A DNA stretch of 64,000 bases, taken from positions 1,819,501 to 1,883,500 of the forward strand of contig CP107220.1 of NCBI GenBank assembly GCA_025757685.1. The letters are read 5' to 3'. The DNA comes from Oscillospiraceae bacterium (GTDB lineage Bacteria; Bacillota; Clostridia; Oscillospirales; Acutalibacteraceae). Numbering within the stretch: position 1 is the first letter of the stretch; the number at the start of each line of letters is the position of its first letter. Below the pieces are notes generated by a model. That model did no database searches and was not told the DNA's origin. It worked only from the letters and a program-made list of their open reading frames with translations. Positions 40,196 through 49,835 of this stretch are shown here, one piece after another. The translations under genes were made by a program, and so were the position numbers.

Positions 40196-41524
40196 TTATT
40201 TAGCAGCGTTGAACTGGCGATCCAGCAGCACGTAATCCCGGGCGTTGATGATCCCGTCGCCGTTCACATCCAGCAGCCGCTCATAGCGGTCGCTGCCGGT
40301 CTTGGCATTCAGGCTGTCCAGGAAGGTGACCGTGCGCGTGTCTACCCCACAGCCGCCGGTGCAGGAGATGGTGGCCACGCCATCGGTTCTAAAGGCGGTA
40401 ACTGCGTAGTGGTGATCGTCCGTGTACAGGGCGTACACCTCTTTATCCGCCGTGATATTCTCCAGCGTGTCGCTCCAACCGGCCAGCGCCTTACACTGGG
40501 GCAAAGCAAAGTCCGTAGGTGCAACCGCCGTTTGGCCACTGTTCACCGCTACGGCAGAAAGGAGCACATTCTTGGTTTCGTCCCCATAAAAGCGCACCTG
40601 ATAAAAGTCCTTGACAACCGTCACATCTACCGTCATGGCGCCGGCCAGATCCGAACCGGTGGCGTACTCATAAGTAAAGCCGTTTTGCATCAGCGCATAA
40701 TCCGTGGTGACAAAATTGCCGTTCTCATACTTCTCCGTATCCTGGTACACCACGCCGTCCGCAGCCAAACCGTCCACCGGGGCATAAAACACATTATCCT
40801 GTTGCGTAGCGTTCACCGTAATGGTCTGCTGGCCCAGGGTCACGGCGGCCAGCGCCGTATTGGCGCGCAGATCCAGCGACGACAGGTGGTTATTGGACAC
40901 GATCAGGGTGGAAAGCGCTGTGTTGGCACCCAAATTCAGTGTCGCCAGCTGGTTGTTGGCACACTTTAGATAAGTCAGCGCTGTGCAGCCGGACAAATCC
41001 AAGGCGGTAAGCGCGTTGTTCTCGCACAGCAGGCGCTGCACACCGGCAGGTAATTTCAGCTCCGTCAGCTGGTCGGCAGCACAGTTGATCTGGGTCAGCG
41101 CCGTGTTTTTGCTTAGATCCAGCGTGCCCAACGCATTGTCCATACAGGTCAGCTGGGTCAGCTTGGACAGGGCACTCACATCCAGCGAGGTCAGCCCAAT
41201 GTCTGCGCAATAGAGATTTTGCAGATTATAGAAATACTGTATGCCCTCCAGGCTGACAATGGGGGTACCTTCCCCCAGCACATCCTCCTGCCACGCAGGC
41301 AGCATCATACGGGTGATGCTGCTGCGCTCAGAATCAGAGAGAATGCCGTCGCCGTTTTTATCGCACTTCTCTGCCACGATTTGACGGAAGCCGGCGTCCG
41401 GGAAATGGCTCTCATCAATCGCCACATCCTGCGCCGCCCGTACAAGGAGTGTACCCGTAAAACAAGCGGACACCAGCAAGACGGCCAGCACCAGACTGAG
41501 CCATTTTTTGGTTTTTTGTTGCAT
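40196..41524 (-). CDS. Secreted leucine-rich-repeat protein with dockerin-like end
   Basis: A 442-residue protein. Signal peptide at ~1-31 ('WLSLVLAVLLVSACFTGTLLVRA'-type), an EF-hand-like loop 'DKNGDGILSDSE' at ~54, then about seven leucine-rich repeats (~90-235; 'LTSLDVSALSKLTQLTC', 'LTALDLSGCTALTYLKC') where Cys recurs at the repeat turn. Beta domains follow, ending in a dockerin-type calcium loop 'DVNGDGIINARDYVLLDRQF'. Dockerins anchor proteins to cohesins; only one clear repeat is seen here. It lies just downstream of the giant surface protein, same strand, 25 nt apart, and may bind it. Confidence 0.85.
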   Translation of the reverse strand: MQQKTKKWLSLVLAVLLVSACFTGTLLVRAAQDVAIDESHFPDAGFRQIVAEKCDKNGDGILSDSERSSITRMMLPAWQEDVLGEGTPIVSLEGIQYFYNLQNLYCADIGLTSLDVSALSKLTQLTCMDNALGTLDLSKNTALTQINCAADQLTELKLPAGVQRLLCENNALTALDLSGCTALTYLKCANNQLATLNLGANTALSTLIVSNNHLSSLDLRANTALAAVTLGQQTITVNATQQDNVFYAPVDGLAADGVVYQDTEKYENGNFVTTDYALMQNGFTYEYATGSDLAGAMTVDVTVVKDFYQVRFYGDETKNVLLSAVAVNSGQTAVAPTDFALPQCKALAGWSDTLENITADKEVYALYTDDHHYAVTAFRTDGVATISCTGGCGVDTRTVTFLDSLNAKTGSDRYERLLDVNGDGIINARDYVLLDRQFNAAK

Positions 41525-41549
41525 AACTTAGAGTCCTTTCGTTGACGGG

Positions 41550-44500
41550 TTAAAATCTGTTAAAGGTCACCTGAATGGAGTTGGTCACAGTGGAGCCGTC
41601 CTCCAGGGTCAAGGTGCAGGTGATGGTGGCGGTGTATTTGGTGCCGAACATGGCGCCGCTGGCAGAAACCTTACCGGTTTGGTCCACCACCAGGTTCTTA
41701 TTGTTGGAGGTCCACAAAGCGGACACATAGGCGTCTGCGTCTGCAGGATAGGTGCTCACGCCCAGCTGAATGCTCTTGTTGGTGTACACACCGCTGCAGC
41801 CGTAAGACACAGATTCTACCTCATTGCCGTCGTAAGTGAACTTGAAGCTGTCAATGTTGATCTTCTGGTTCACCAGCTTGACGGTGATGGTCTTGGTATA
41901 AGTCCGATCGTAAGCGTCCTTCAAGGTGTAGGTCACCTTCACGCTGCCGGAGGCATCTGCGTTGGTCTTGGTAAGCACCAAGTTACCGGCAGCATCCGTA
42001 GCAGCGGTTACATTGTTTTCTGCCGCCGTGGTCCAGGACGGATCCTGCACCATCGCGCCGTCGGCATAGGCAGCAGACAGGGTCACCTGCTGGTTGTCAT
42101 CCACAACCAGCGCCTTGCCCTCGGTCACCGCAGCGCCGCCGCTGGTAAAGCCAATCTCGCCGGGGCCGACGAACTCGTGGCCGACCAGGGCATTCTGGGC
42201 CTGTTTCAGTGCGGAGGTGGCAGCGTCAATGACATCCTGTGAGGACTCATAGTCCGCATTGACCGCCACGGCCTTATCGTAAGCGGTCTTAAACGCCATA
42301 CCGTAATCGTAAGCGTAATCCTTGTAATCCACCGCACCGGCATCCGCAATAGCCTGCTGCAAGGCGGAGAAATCATAAGTCGTATAGGCAATCACCGTGG
42401 CGGTGTAGCCGCCGTCCACCGTGGTGGCGGTAATGGTGGCCTTGCCCTGCGAAACAAAGGTGATCTTGCCGCTGTTGTCTACCGTGGCAATCTCCGGGTG
42501 ATCACTGGTAAAGGTGCAGTCCCGCAGCGCCAAGGAAGCAATGGTGGCAGAGGAGGTTACCGTGGGCGTAATGGTCACGGTATCCTGCGGTGAGCCATGG
42601 ACCATATCCGTGTCCATGCTTACACCGGTCACCGCATAGCGGGTGAAGCAAACCGTGGTGGTGGCGGTAAAGCTGTCACCCTTCACGGTGGTGATGGTGC
42701 AGGTGATCTCTGCCCACTGGTTGCCGCTGTCTGTATTGGTCACCAGCCCGGTGTCGCTGACGGTGACCTTGTCGTTGGAGCTGGACCAGGTAATGCTCTG
42801 GTACAGACCGCCGGCAGGCGCCGTTACAGCAGACAGCTGAACGGTCTTGTTCTTCAAGCTCAGTTCATTGTGCAGGTAGCGGATATGACCCGGATTGGGA
42901 ATGGTCACATTGGCCTGGGCCTCTGTATCTGCCGTCAGGCTCACGCCCTCGGCGATAATGTACTTCACCAAACCGTTGTGGGCGCTCTCCAGCAGCTCCA
43001 CCTGGGCGTCTATCTCAGCCTGGGTGGACAAACCGCTGTCAATCATCGCCTTGGCCTGGCCACAGGCGGTCTCCAGCACAGCCAGGGAATCCTCCGTGTA
43101 TATATACTGGCCCTTTGCCTGATTGACCAGGATTTGGTATTCGGCGTACTTGGCTTCCAGCACGGAGTAGTCCGCACGCACGGTTACGGCACAAGTGGCG
43201 GTGTAGCCGCCGTCCAGGGTTTTTACGGTAATGGTGCAGTCGCCCACATCCACCGGCGTAACCAGTCCGTTCTCTACCGTGGCCACAGCCGGGTTCGAGG
43301 AGGTCCAGGTTACATCATTAAAGGTTCTGTTAGAGGAACCGGCAAGCGTTGCATTCAGCTGTACCGGCTTCTGGGTCACCAGCAACTTCAACTGGGTCTG
43401 ATCCAGGCTAACGCCGCTGATCACACTGCCGCTCATTACAACGGTAAAGCTGCGGCTCAGCGTGCGGCTGTAATGGTCTGTGGTGGTCACCGTCACCTTC
43501 GCCCAGCCGTTGGCAGTGGCAGAGGAGGGACTCAGCACCAGCTTGCCATCGGTCTGCGTGGCTTTGATGTTTTTGCTGTCGTCCACCGTCCAGCTGATGC
43601 CATTGCTGTCTGCACCCGCCGGCACGACGGCGGCGCTCAGCTCCAGCTTGTTGTTCTCATGCAGCGTATTGGCGTAACCGTTCTTGCTCAGGTCAATAGA
43701 CAAGGCATCGTTGTCACCAATCGTACCGCTGGTGCGCTGATTATAGCTGCCTATGGCGGTGTTGCGACTGTAACCCACATAGCTTACATCAACGGACTGC
43801 GCTTTGATGACCTGATGACCTTCCAGCGCAGCACCGGCCTCTATCAATGCCTGTGCGGCCTGGTTGATCTCGTCCTGGGTCTTGGTGTTGTCGTTCATCA
43901 CGGACTGGGCTTCCTCATAGGCCTGCTTAAAGGTAATGCCTACGGTGTACTCATAGTCCTGATAATCCGTATCTTTATACTTCTCCAATGCGGCCTGCAG
44001 CGCGCTGCGATCACCGCCGGTGGATACGGAGCAGGTGGCGGTGTAGCCGCCGTCATAGGCAATGGCACGCACGGTGGTGGCGCCGGTGGACACAAAGGTC
44101 ACCAAGCCTTTATCGTCTACGGTGGCGATATTTTCGTTATCGCTCTCCCAATAGAAGTCAGAGATGGATGCCTTGCCCACGCCCAAGGTGCCTGATGGCT
44201 GTACCGTCGCCGTCAGCTGATGGGTATCCCCAATGGAACCGCTGACAGCCGACTCAGAAATGGTAATGCCGGTGGCAGGTGTGTACGCAAAGGAGACCCA
44301 CACATCGTCCGTCCAAGACTGGCCAAAGTGATCCGTAACCGTACAGGTGATCTTACCGTAGTAGCCCTCGTTCTTCAACACATTAAAGGAGGTGTTCTTG
44401 GCGGGAGAGGCCACGCCATTTTCAGAAATCACGATCTTGTCGGTAGAAGAGGTCCAGGTAACGGACGCATAGTTGGCATTGTTGGGGTACAGGCGTACAT

Positions 44501-47500
44501 TCAGATCCAGCTTAGCATCCTTGTATGCGCCGTCGGTAAGCAGCGACACATCATATTGATAGAAGTTGCTGGCCTCCTCGCCGTCCAAGTAAATCTCTAC
44601 ATTATTAATATGCGTATATTTCTCCAGGCCCTTGTAAGCGGCGATCAGCTTTTCCAACTGGGCATCCACTTCTTTTTGGCTGGATGCGTTGGCGTCGATC
44701 AGCGCCTGAGACTCGGCAATGGCATCCTGGAAGGCCTGCCAGGTGGCCGGGTAATAGTTGGTTTCTGTCAGCTCCAGCGACTTATAGGTATCAATCTGGG
44801 CTTGCAGGGCATCATAGTTGGTCACCACATTCACCTTGCACTGGGCGGTATAGCCGCCGTCACAGGTGGTCACAGTCACCACGCAGTCGCCACCGCTCTT
44901 AAAGGAAACCACGCCGCTCTGATCCACAGTGGCAATCTCCGGGTCAGAGGTGGACCAAATCACATCTGCCACAGAGGCCTTGCCCACGATGCCAAAGCCG
45001 GTGGGCTCCACCGTTGCCTTTAAGGTCTGGCTTTCGCCTACCTTGCCGCCGACGATCTCCGTGGTGTCCAGCTTAACGCCGGTAACCGGATCGTTGGCAA
45101 AGGCCACATACATGCTATCGGTGTATACATTATCCATATAGTCGGTGGCGGTAACGGTAATCTTGGCCTGGCAGGCCTTGTTACCTGCGGGCTTCACAAT
45201 ACCGTTGGCGTCTACCTTTACACTGTCGTTATCGCTGCTCCACTTGATGGTGCGATACATAGCGGTCTTGGGTGCCACCTGGGCGTCCAAATCCACAGAG
45301 TAGCTGTCATACCGCTTAGAGGTAGACACCTTCACGCTGCGGAACGCGCCGGCGTCCGAGCCGTCCTTGTTTACAAGGGTCACACCGGTCAAGCCGATAT
45401 AACCGCCCAGCTTGTAGAAAGCGTACAGCAGTTCACGGGCGTAAGTATTACAGCTGTCCTGGGCAGCCATAGGCTCATCATAATAGACATAATAAGCATA
45501 GTCCAGTTTTCGGCTGAAGTCCTTATATAATGTTTTATTTTCGTTGGTGCGCTCAATCACCGTGTCCTCGCAGATGTTAATCACCTGCTTTAAGTAATCC
45601 TTGTCCGGATACACGGTCACCTGCTTCTCCGCCACAATACCGCCGGAAGCAGACACGCAGTACAGGGTAGCGGTGCCTACATCCACACCGGTAACCACCG
45701 CGTCGCCGTTGTCGTTGCCCTTGGGGGCTACGGTCAGCACGCCCTCATCGGAGGAATACCAGTTGGCGCCGTAGCAGGCCTGTGCCGAGGAGGTGGAGCC
45801 GCTAAAGGTCATGGTGTGAGACACATCCAGGGTCTTGCCGTTGATCACGGACAGATCGTCACCGTTAATGGTATTGGTCTCTGCGGCGTTACGCACCACG
45901 CAAAGGGTCACCACATCGGACTGAATATCGCCGTCCTCAGACACGCACCAAATATGTACGCTGGAGGCGCTGGTGCAAGAAGCCTTAGCCACCACCTTTA
46001 CGGTGCCGGCGGTCTTGTCCTCGTCCTTCAGTTCAAACTGATCCTTATTATCAATATACCATTTTACATTCTTATTGGTGGCGTCTGCCGGGTCCACATT
46101 GGCCTTAACCAGCACACCGGAGCCATCGTACACCGTGCTGGCAGTAACGGTGGCAAAATCCAGCGTTTCACCGGCCACCTCCGTCTGCTGCTGCTGCAAC
46201 TTCACGCTATTGGCCAAAACAGCACTCTTTACGGCACTTTCAACAGTCACATCAATGCCGGACACCGGCAGACCGTTGAAAATCGTGGTCTGGGTCTGCA
46301 CCTCAGAGATGGTGTAATAGCTGCCATCCAGCAGTTTGTAGCCGGTGGAGGCTTTCAGTACCACCGTGGCGGTACCGCCGGACAGCGCCGTGTAGTTACC
46401 GTCCTTGTCCAGCCTGGCGATCCCGTCCTCTACCGAGCCGTCGTGGTGGACCGTGGTGGTCTCGCCGGTGGTCTCGTCGGTCACCGTTTCATCATAGGCG
46501 TCGCCTGCCCACAGATACTTGGGATTGCCGTCTGCGTCCGTACCGTCCAGCAGCCCCCAGGTAATGTTCAAATTATTGGCCTTGCTTACACGCACCGGGT
46601 ACACCGTGTAGGTCAGCGTTTGCTGATCGCCGATATTGCAGTCCCGCTGGGCGTGAATCACCGCGTCGCTAAGCACCCGCCCGGTTTTGCCGGTTACGGT
46701 AAGCTCTTTGGTTCGCACCACCTGATTGGCAGCGGAAGTCGCCGTGATGGTGCACTTTTGACTGTTTGCAATCGTGCCCATGTTGCCCCCGGCGTCACGA
46801 CCGGTGATGATACCGGTTTTGGGATCTACATAGGCCACGCTTTCATCCGAGGAGGACCAGGTAATATCCGAAACATCGGCCGCAACGGGTTTTGCGTCCG
46901 TAATGGCCATTTGAATCTGGGCGCCCTCCTGCACCGTATCCGGACCGGTAATGTTAAAGTCCGTGCAAGGCACACCGTCTACAACGTTAAAAGTGATGGT
47001 ATCATTATATTTCAATTTAAGCAGAATGTTGGCGATGATCTTCACCGCAGTAGCCGTCAGCTGTACAGCGTCGGCAGAATCGCCCACAATATCCTTAATG
47101 GCAAAGCAAGCGTCCAACAGTGCCGCCAGCACATTGCGGTCAATGTCGATACCCAAATACTTGATCAGAATATCCGCCAGTTTTTTGGTATCAATGGTGC
47201 CGGTATGGTCCAACTTGTAAATATAGTTGACCAGCTTTAACAGATTGTTGATAAATCCTTCCGTATCCGGCGACACAACGATGGTCACCGTACCGGTGTT
47301 CTTAAAGGTTACCAAACCGCTGTCATCCACCGTGGCAATCACCTTGCCCTGGGTAAAGACGGAAGAACTCTTTACAGAGTAGACCACGCCCATGTGCAGC
47401 CGCACCGGGGTGGTCACGGCGCTCAGCTGGCAGGTGGTGCCCTTGGCTACCGTGGTCTCAATCTGGGACTTATTGGTGATATGGGTACCGTTGGGCAGGA

Positions 47501-48185
47501 AGTTGGCATAAAACGCATCGTTCTTCGTGACCGTCACAGCCAGCTTGTCGTCTGCCTTTACTTCGCCGTTGGCGTCATACAGGGTAACATGAACAACGGA
47601 ATTGATATTGTCCAGGTATTTGCGCAGGGACTCGATCCATTTGGCGGAATAGGATTCAAAAATCTTGCCCAGGGCAGAATCCGCGCCCATGGTCTTTTCA
47701 ATCATGGCAATGATCTCGTCCGTGTCCATGGTGTCCACATTTACCTTATCATTGAACAGGGCTTTTTCCAGCGCGGCGCCAGCGATCTTGCCCACCAGCG
47801 GCACCGGCTTTACCTCATTGTCAATCCAGTTGTGGATCACAGCACCCTTAGAGGAGTCAAAGGCCTTGACCAAGCCATTTTGGTCCACATCCACCAAAGT
47901 GGGCGCCTCGCTGTACCACTTGACATAGCCGTTGTCCGGGATCTCGCAGTCAATGAGCTTGTAGCTCAGCTGCAGCGTGTCGCCCTCCTTCATCGTCTCA
48001 TGGTAGGCGTTGCCCTGCTCGTCCGTATCTTGTACCGCATTGCCGTCTTCATAAAACAGCTGAATGTTGTACACGCCGATCACGTCGCCAGCCCAGGCAG
48101 AAAACGCCGGGGTCAGCACGGTGATCACCGTGAGCACGGACAAAAAGACGCTGAGCAAGCGCTTCTTGCTGTACATAAACTTCAT
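41550..48185 (-). CDS. Giant secreted BIG2/FIVAR repeat protein
   Basis: A 2211-residue surface protein. A signal peptide (~1-33) precedes mixed Ig-like domains. About four modules of ~300 residues then repeat in the C-terminal half: a BIG2 Ig fold ('WSTSDPEIATVDQSGVVSF'), a 'DGGYTA(T/Q)C' strand, and a FIVAR-like helical unit ('YDALQAQIDTYKSLEL', 'DRSALQAALEKYKDTDYQDY', 'DYSVLEAKYAEYQI', 'DFSALQQAIADAGAVDYKDY'), followed by another Ig domain. The C-terminus ends in a beta strand; there is no LPxTG, SLH or membrane anchor. Likely adhesive or glycan-binding; attachment may need a partner such as the dockerin-like neighbour. The start could also be Met4. Confidence 0.88.
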   Translation of the reverse strand: MKFMYSKKRLLSVFLSVLTVITVLTPAFSAWAGDVIGVYNIQLFYEDGNAVQDTDEQGNAYHETMKEGDTLQLSYKLIDCEIPDNGYVKWYSEAPTLVDVDQNGLVKAFDSSKGAVIHNWIDNEVKPVPLVGKIAGAALEKALFNDKVNVDTMDTDEIIAMIEKTMGADSALGKIFESYSAKWIESLRKYLDNINSVVHVTLYDANGEVKADDKLAVTVTKNDAFYANFLPNGTHITNKSQIETTVAKGTTCQLSAVTTPVRLHMGVVYSVKSSSVFTQGKVIATVDDSGLVTFKNTGTVTIVVSPDTEGFINNLLKLVNYIYKLDHTGTIDTKKLADILIKYLGIDIDRNVLAALLDACFAIKDIVGDSADAVQLTATAVKIIANILLKLKYNDTITFNVVDGVPCTDFNITGPDTVQEGAQIQMAITDAKPVAADVSDITWSSSDESVAYVDPKTGIITGRDAGGNMGTIANSQKCTITATSAANQVVRTKELTVTGKTGRVLSDAVIHAQRDCNIGDQQTLTYTVYPVRVSKANNLNITWGLLDGTDADGNPKYLWAGDAYDETVTDETTGETTTVHHDGSVEDGIARLDKDGNYTALSGGTATVVLKASTGYKLLDGSYYTISEVQTQTTIFNGLPVSGIDVTVESAVKSAVLANSVKLQQQQTEVAGETLDFATVTASTVYDGSGVLVKANVDPADATNKNVKWYIDNKDQFELKDEDKTAGTVKVVAKASCTSASSVHIWCVSEDGDIQSDVVTLCVVRNAAETNTINGDDLSVINGKTLDVSHTMTFSGSTSSAQACYGANWYSSDEGVLTVAPKGNDNGDAVVTGVDVGTATLYCVSASGGIVAEKQVTVYPDKDYLKQVINICEDTVIERTNENKTLYKDFSRKLDYAYYVYYDEPMAAQDSCNTYARELLYAFYKLGGYIGLTGVTLVNKDGSDAGAFRSVKVSTSKRYDSYSVDLDAQVAPKTAMYRTIKWSSDNDSVKVDANGIVKPAGNKACQAKITVTATDYMDNVYTDSMYVAFANDPVTGVKLDTTEIVGGKVGESQTLKATVEPTGFGIVGKASVADVIWSTSDPEIATVDQSGVVSFKSGGDCVVTVTTCDGGYTAQCKVNVVTNYDALQAQIDTYKSLELTETNYYPATWQAFQDAIAESQALIDANASSQKEVDAQLEKLIAAYKGLEKYTHINNVEIYLDGEEASNFYQYDVSLLTDGAYKDAKLDLNVRLYPNNANYASVTWTSSTDKIVISENGVASPAKNTSFNVLKNEGYYGKITCTVTDHFGQSWTDDVWVSFAYTPATGITISESAVSGSIGDTHQLTATVQPSGTLGVGKASISDFYWESDNENIATVDDKGLVTFVSTGATTVRAIAYDGGYTATCSVSTGGDRSALQAALEKYKDTDYQDYEYTVGITFKQAYEEAQSVMNDNTKTQDEINQAAQALIEAGAALEGHQVIKAQSVDVSYVGYSRNTAIGSYNQRTSGTIGDNDALSIDLSKNGYANTLHENNKLELSAAVVPAGADSNGISWTVDDSKNIKATQTDGKLVLSPSSATANGWAKVTVTTTDHYSRTLSRSFTVVMSGSVISGVSLDQTQLKLLVTQKPVQLNATLAGSSNRTFNDVTWTSSNPAVATVENGLVTPVDVGDCTITVKTLDGGYTATCAVTVRADYSVLEAKYAEYQILVNQAKGQYIYTEDSLAVLETACGQAKAMIDSGLSTQAEIDAQVELLESAHNGLVKYIIAEGVSLTADTEAQANVTIPNPGHIRYLHNELSLKNKTVQLSAVTAPAGGLYQSITWSSSNDKVTVSDTGLVTNTDSGNQWAEITCTITTVKGDSFTATTTVCFTRYAVTGVSMDTDMVHGSPQDTVTITPTVTSSATIASLALRDCTFTSDHPEIATVDNSGKITFVSQGKATITATTVDGGYTATVIAYTTYDFSALQQAIADAGAVDYKDYAYDYGMAFKTAYDKAVAVNADYESSQDVIDAATSALKQAQNALVGHEFVGPGEIGFTSGGAAVTEGKALVVDDNQQVTLSAAYADGAMVQDPSWTTAAENNVTAATDAAGNLVLTKTNADASGSVKVTYTLKDAYDRTYTKTITVKLVNQKINIDSFKFTYDGNEVESVSYGCSGVYTNKSIQLGVSTYPADADAYVSALWTSNNKNLVVDQTGKVSASGAMFGTKYTATITCTLTLEDGSTVTNSIQVTFNRF

Positions 48186-48403
48186 AGAACCATCCTTCCG
48201 CTTTGCCGCAACGACAGCACCCCTTGCACTGCCCGCTTAGCACCTGTATTTCGGCGCACCGCGACAACATTTATACATAATAATTATAAAACATGAATAA
48301 AGTTATTGCAACGCACTTTCCGCGGTTTTGCCCCGAAAACATGCCAAACTTTGGCACCGGCTTTTGTGGATTATCGACAAAGAAAAATGAACGAAAAATA
48401 AAT

Positions 48404-48437
48404 AAAGGACGGAATGCGAATATCCGTCCTTTAACTT
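48404..48437 (-). terminator. Terminator of the PAS gene
   Basis: AAAGGACGGA/TCCGTCCTTT stem (48404-48413, 48423-48432), 12 nt past the stop, with an AT-rich tail. Confidence 0.75.
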
Positions 48438-48448
48438 TTTGTATACAT

Positions 48449-49558
48449 TCATATTACATTGAGTACACCCAAAAAGGCTTTAGAGCCGTCCGGATGTTCA
48501 ATCACTTTGCGGCTGTCCCGCACACGCAAGGCGCAGGCGTCACCGATATAAAGGGTGTATTCCACCGTTAAGAGCCGCCGATCCGCTGCGCCGGTGCGCA
48601 GTTGCACGGCCACAGCCGCCGCCTCGTTCTCATCCATCAGTCGCGCCAAATTGCCGGAGAACAACTGGAATAACTCCGTTCTGGAATAGCCGATAAACTG
48701 GATAAAATCCTCGCTGACCAAGTCCAGCTGCAAAGGGTCGGCCGTGCCTGTAAAGAAAGTGGCACCGGGCAGGTTCTTAAACAGACTCACCATCCGCTGC
48801 GCCTCTCGGTCCGCCTTTTCCTCCGCCGCCTTAATGCGGGTAATATCCGTAAATACGGCGTGAAACACCGGGCACTCGCCCTGGTAGCGCTGAATACCCG
48901 CTCGCAGCTGGCACCAAATAAATTCGCCCTCATGCACCCGCACCCGGCACTCGCAATCCACTTCCTCACCTACGGCCATAGCGCGACCGATGGCCTGGAA
49001 TACCCCAGAGCGGTCGTCCGGGTGAAGCAGTTCGTCCAGCCGATAGGCCCGCAGGCGGCTGCTCTCCTGGGAGGTGCCGAACAACCGACAGCAGCCTTTG
49101 TTCAGATACAGGCACTCAATGTGCATTTCCGGCGTGACCTTAAACAGACACACGCCGCCGCACACCAGGTCGATAAGCTCATTCATCTCCACCGCCTGGG
49201 CCCGCAGCTGCTCCTGGCGCCGCCGGCTCTCGGACACATCCGCAAAGGTCATGCGGCACAGGGTGGAGTCCTCGTAATTCTGACCCACACAATGGACAAA
49301 GAGCGGCGTGCCCTTTTTGTCCAGCAGGTCCATGGTCATATATGTAAATCGGGCGCCCTTTTTGCAGATGTTTTGCATCACCCGCTCCCGGTCCGCCGGT
49401 TTTAATTTGTCGTACAGGAACAGCTTGCCCTGTTTGATCTTAGACGGGTGCACACCGGCAAACTGGGCAAAGTGACTGTCTGCGTCTGTCACCTGCAAAT
49501 CGTTGGCCTTATCCACCACCACATTCATAAATTCAACTTCATAGGGGGCTGGGTCCAT
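48449..49558 (-). CDS. Triple PAS-domain protein without output domain
   Basis: About 369 residues from ATG 49558 (start uncertain; the frame is open 21 codons further). Three PAS folds: ~10-105 ('LQVTDADSHFAQFAGVHPS'), ~125-245 ('YLNKGCCRLFGT', 'EFIWCQLRAGIQRY', 'VFTDITRIKAAEEKADREAQ', a PAC motif) and ~260-365 ('ISEDFIQFIGYSRTELF'-like). No kinase, GGDEF, EAL or HTH domain follows; the protein stops after the third PAS. It may be a remnant of a sensor kinase or GGDEF protein, or a stand-alone ligand sensor. Bordered by its own terminator. Confidence 0.75.
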   Translation of the reverse strand: MDPAPYEVEFMNVVVDKANDLQVTDADSHFAQFAGVHPSKIKQGKLFLYDKLKPADRERVMQNICKKGARFTYMTMDLLDKKGTPLFVHCVGQNYEDSTLCRMTFADVSESRRRQEQLRAQAVEMNELIDLVCGGVCLFKVTPEMHIECLYLNKGCCRLFGTSQESSRLRAYRLDELLHPDDRSGVFQAIGRAMAVGEEVDCECRVRVHEGEFIWCQLRAGIQRYQGECPVFHAVFTDITRIKAAEEKADREAQRMVSLFKNLPGATFFTGTADPLQLDLVSEDFIQFIGYSRTELFQLFSGNLARLMDENEAAAVAVQLRTGAADRRLLTVEYTLYIGDACALRVRDSRKVIEHPDGSKAFLGVLNVI

Positions 49559-49835
49559 ATTTTCCCGCTGCGTGGCTCCCACCTCTCTTTCTCTGCTTCT
49601 CTGCGCTGTGTATCTCTGCAAAATTCTTTCTGAAACGGCGGCAGACCACCTGCCTGCGCGCCATAGCCATTATAGCACACTTTCTCCCCCATTTGCGAAC
49701 GATTTTTTACAAGTTAGTAAAATTTTCATAAAGTCCGTAAAAATTTCATAAAACGGTAGGCAATCGGCCGGATTTGTGCTATTATATCTTTATTCTATAC
49801 ACCCGGAGTGAATACTATCAGTTAGGAGAACCCCC

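Noticed and set aside
42597..47240. Several plus-strand frames inside the giant surface-protein gene
   Set aside because: They follow the repeat periodicity of the coding strand on the opposite strand and show no real domains or start sites.
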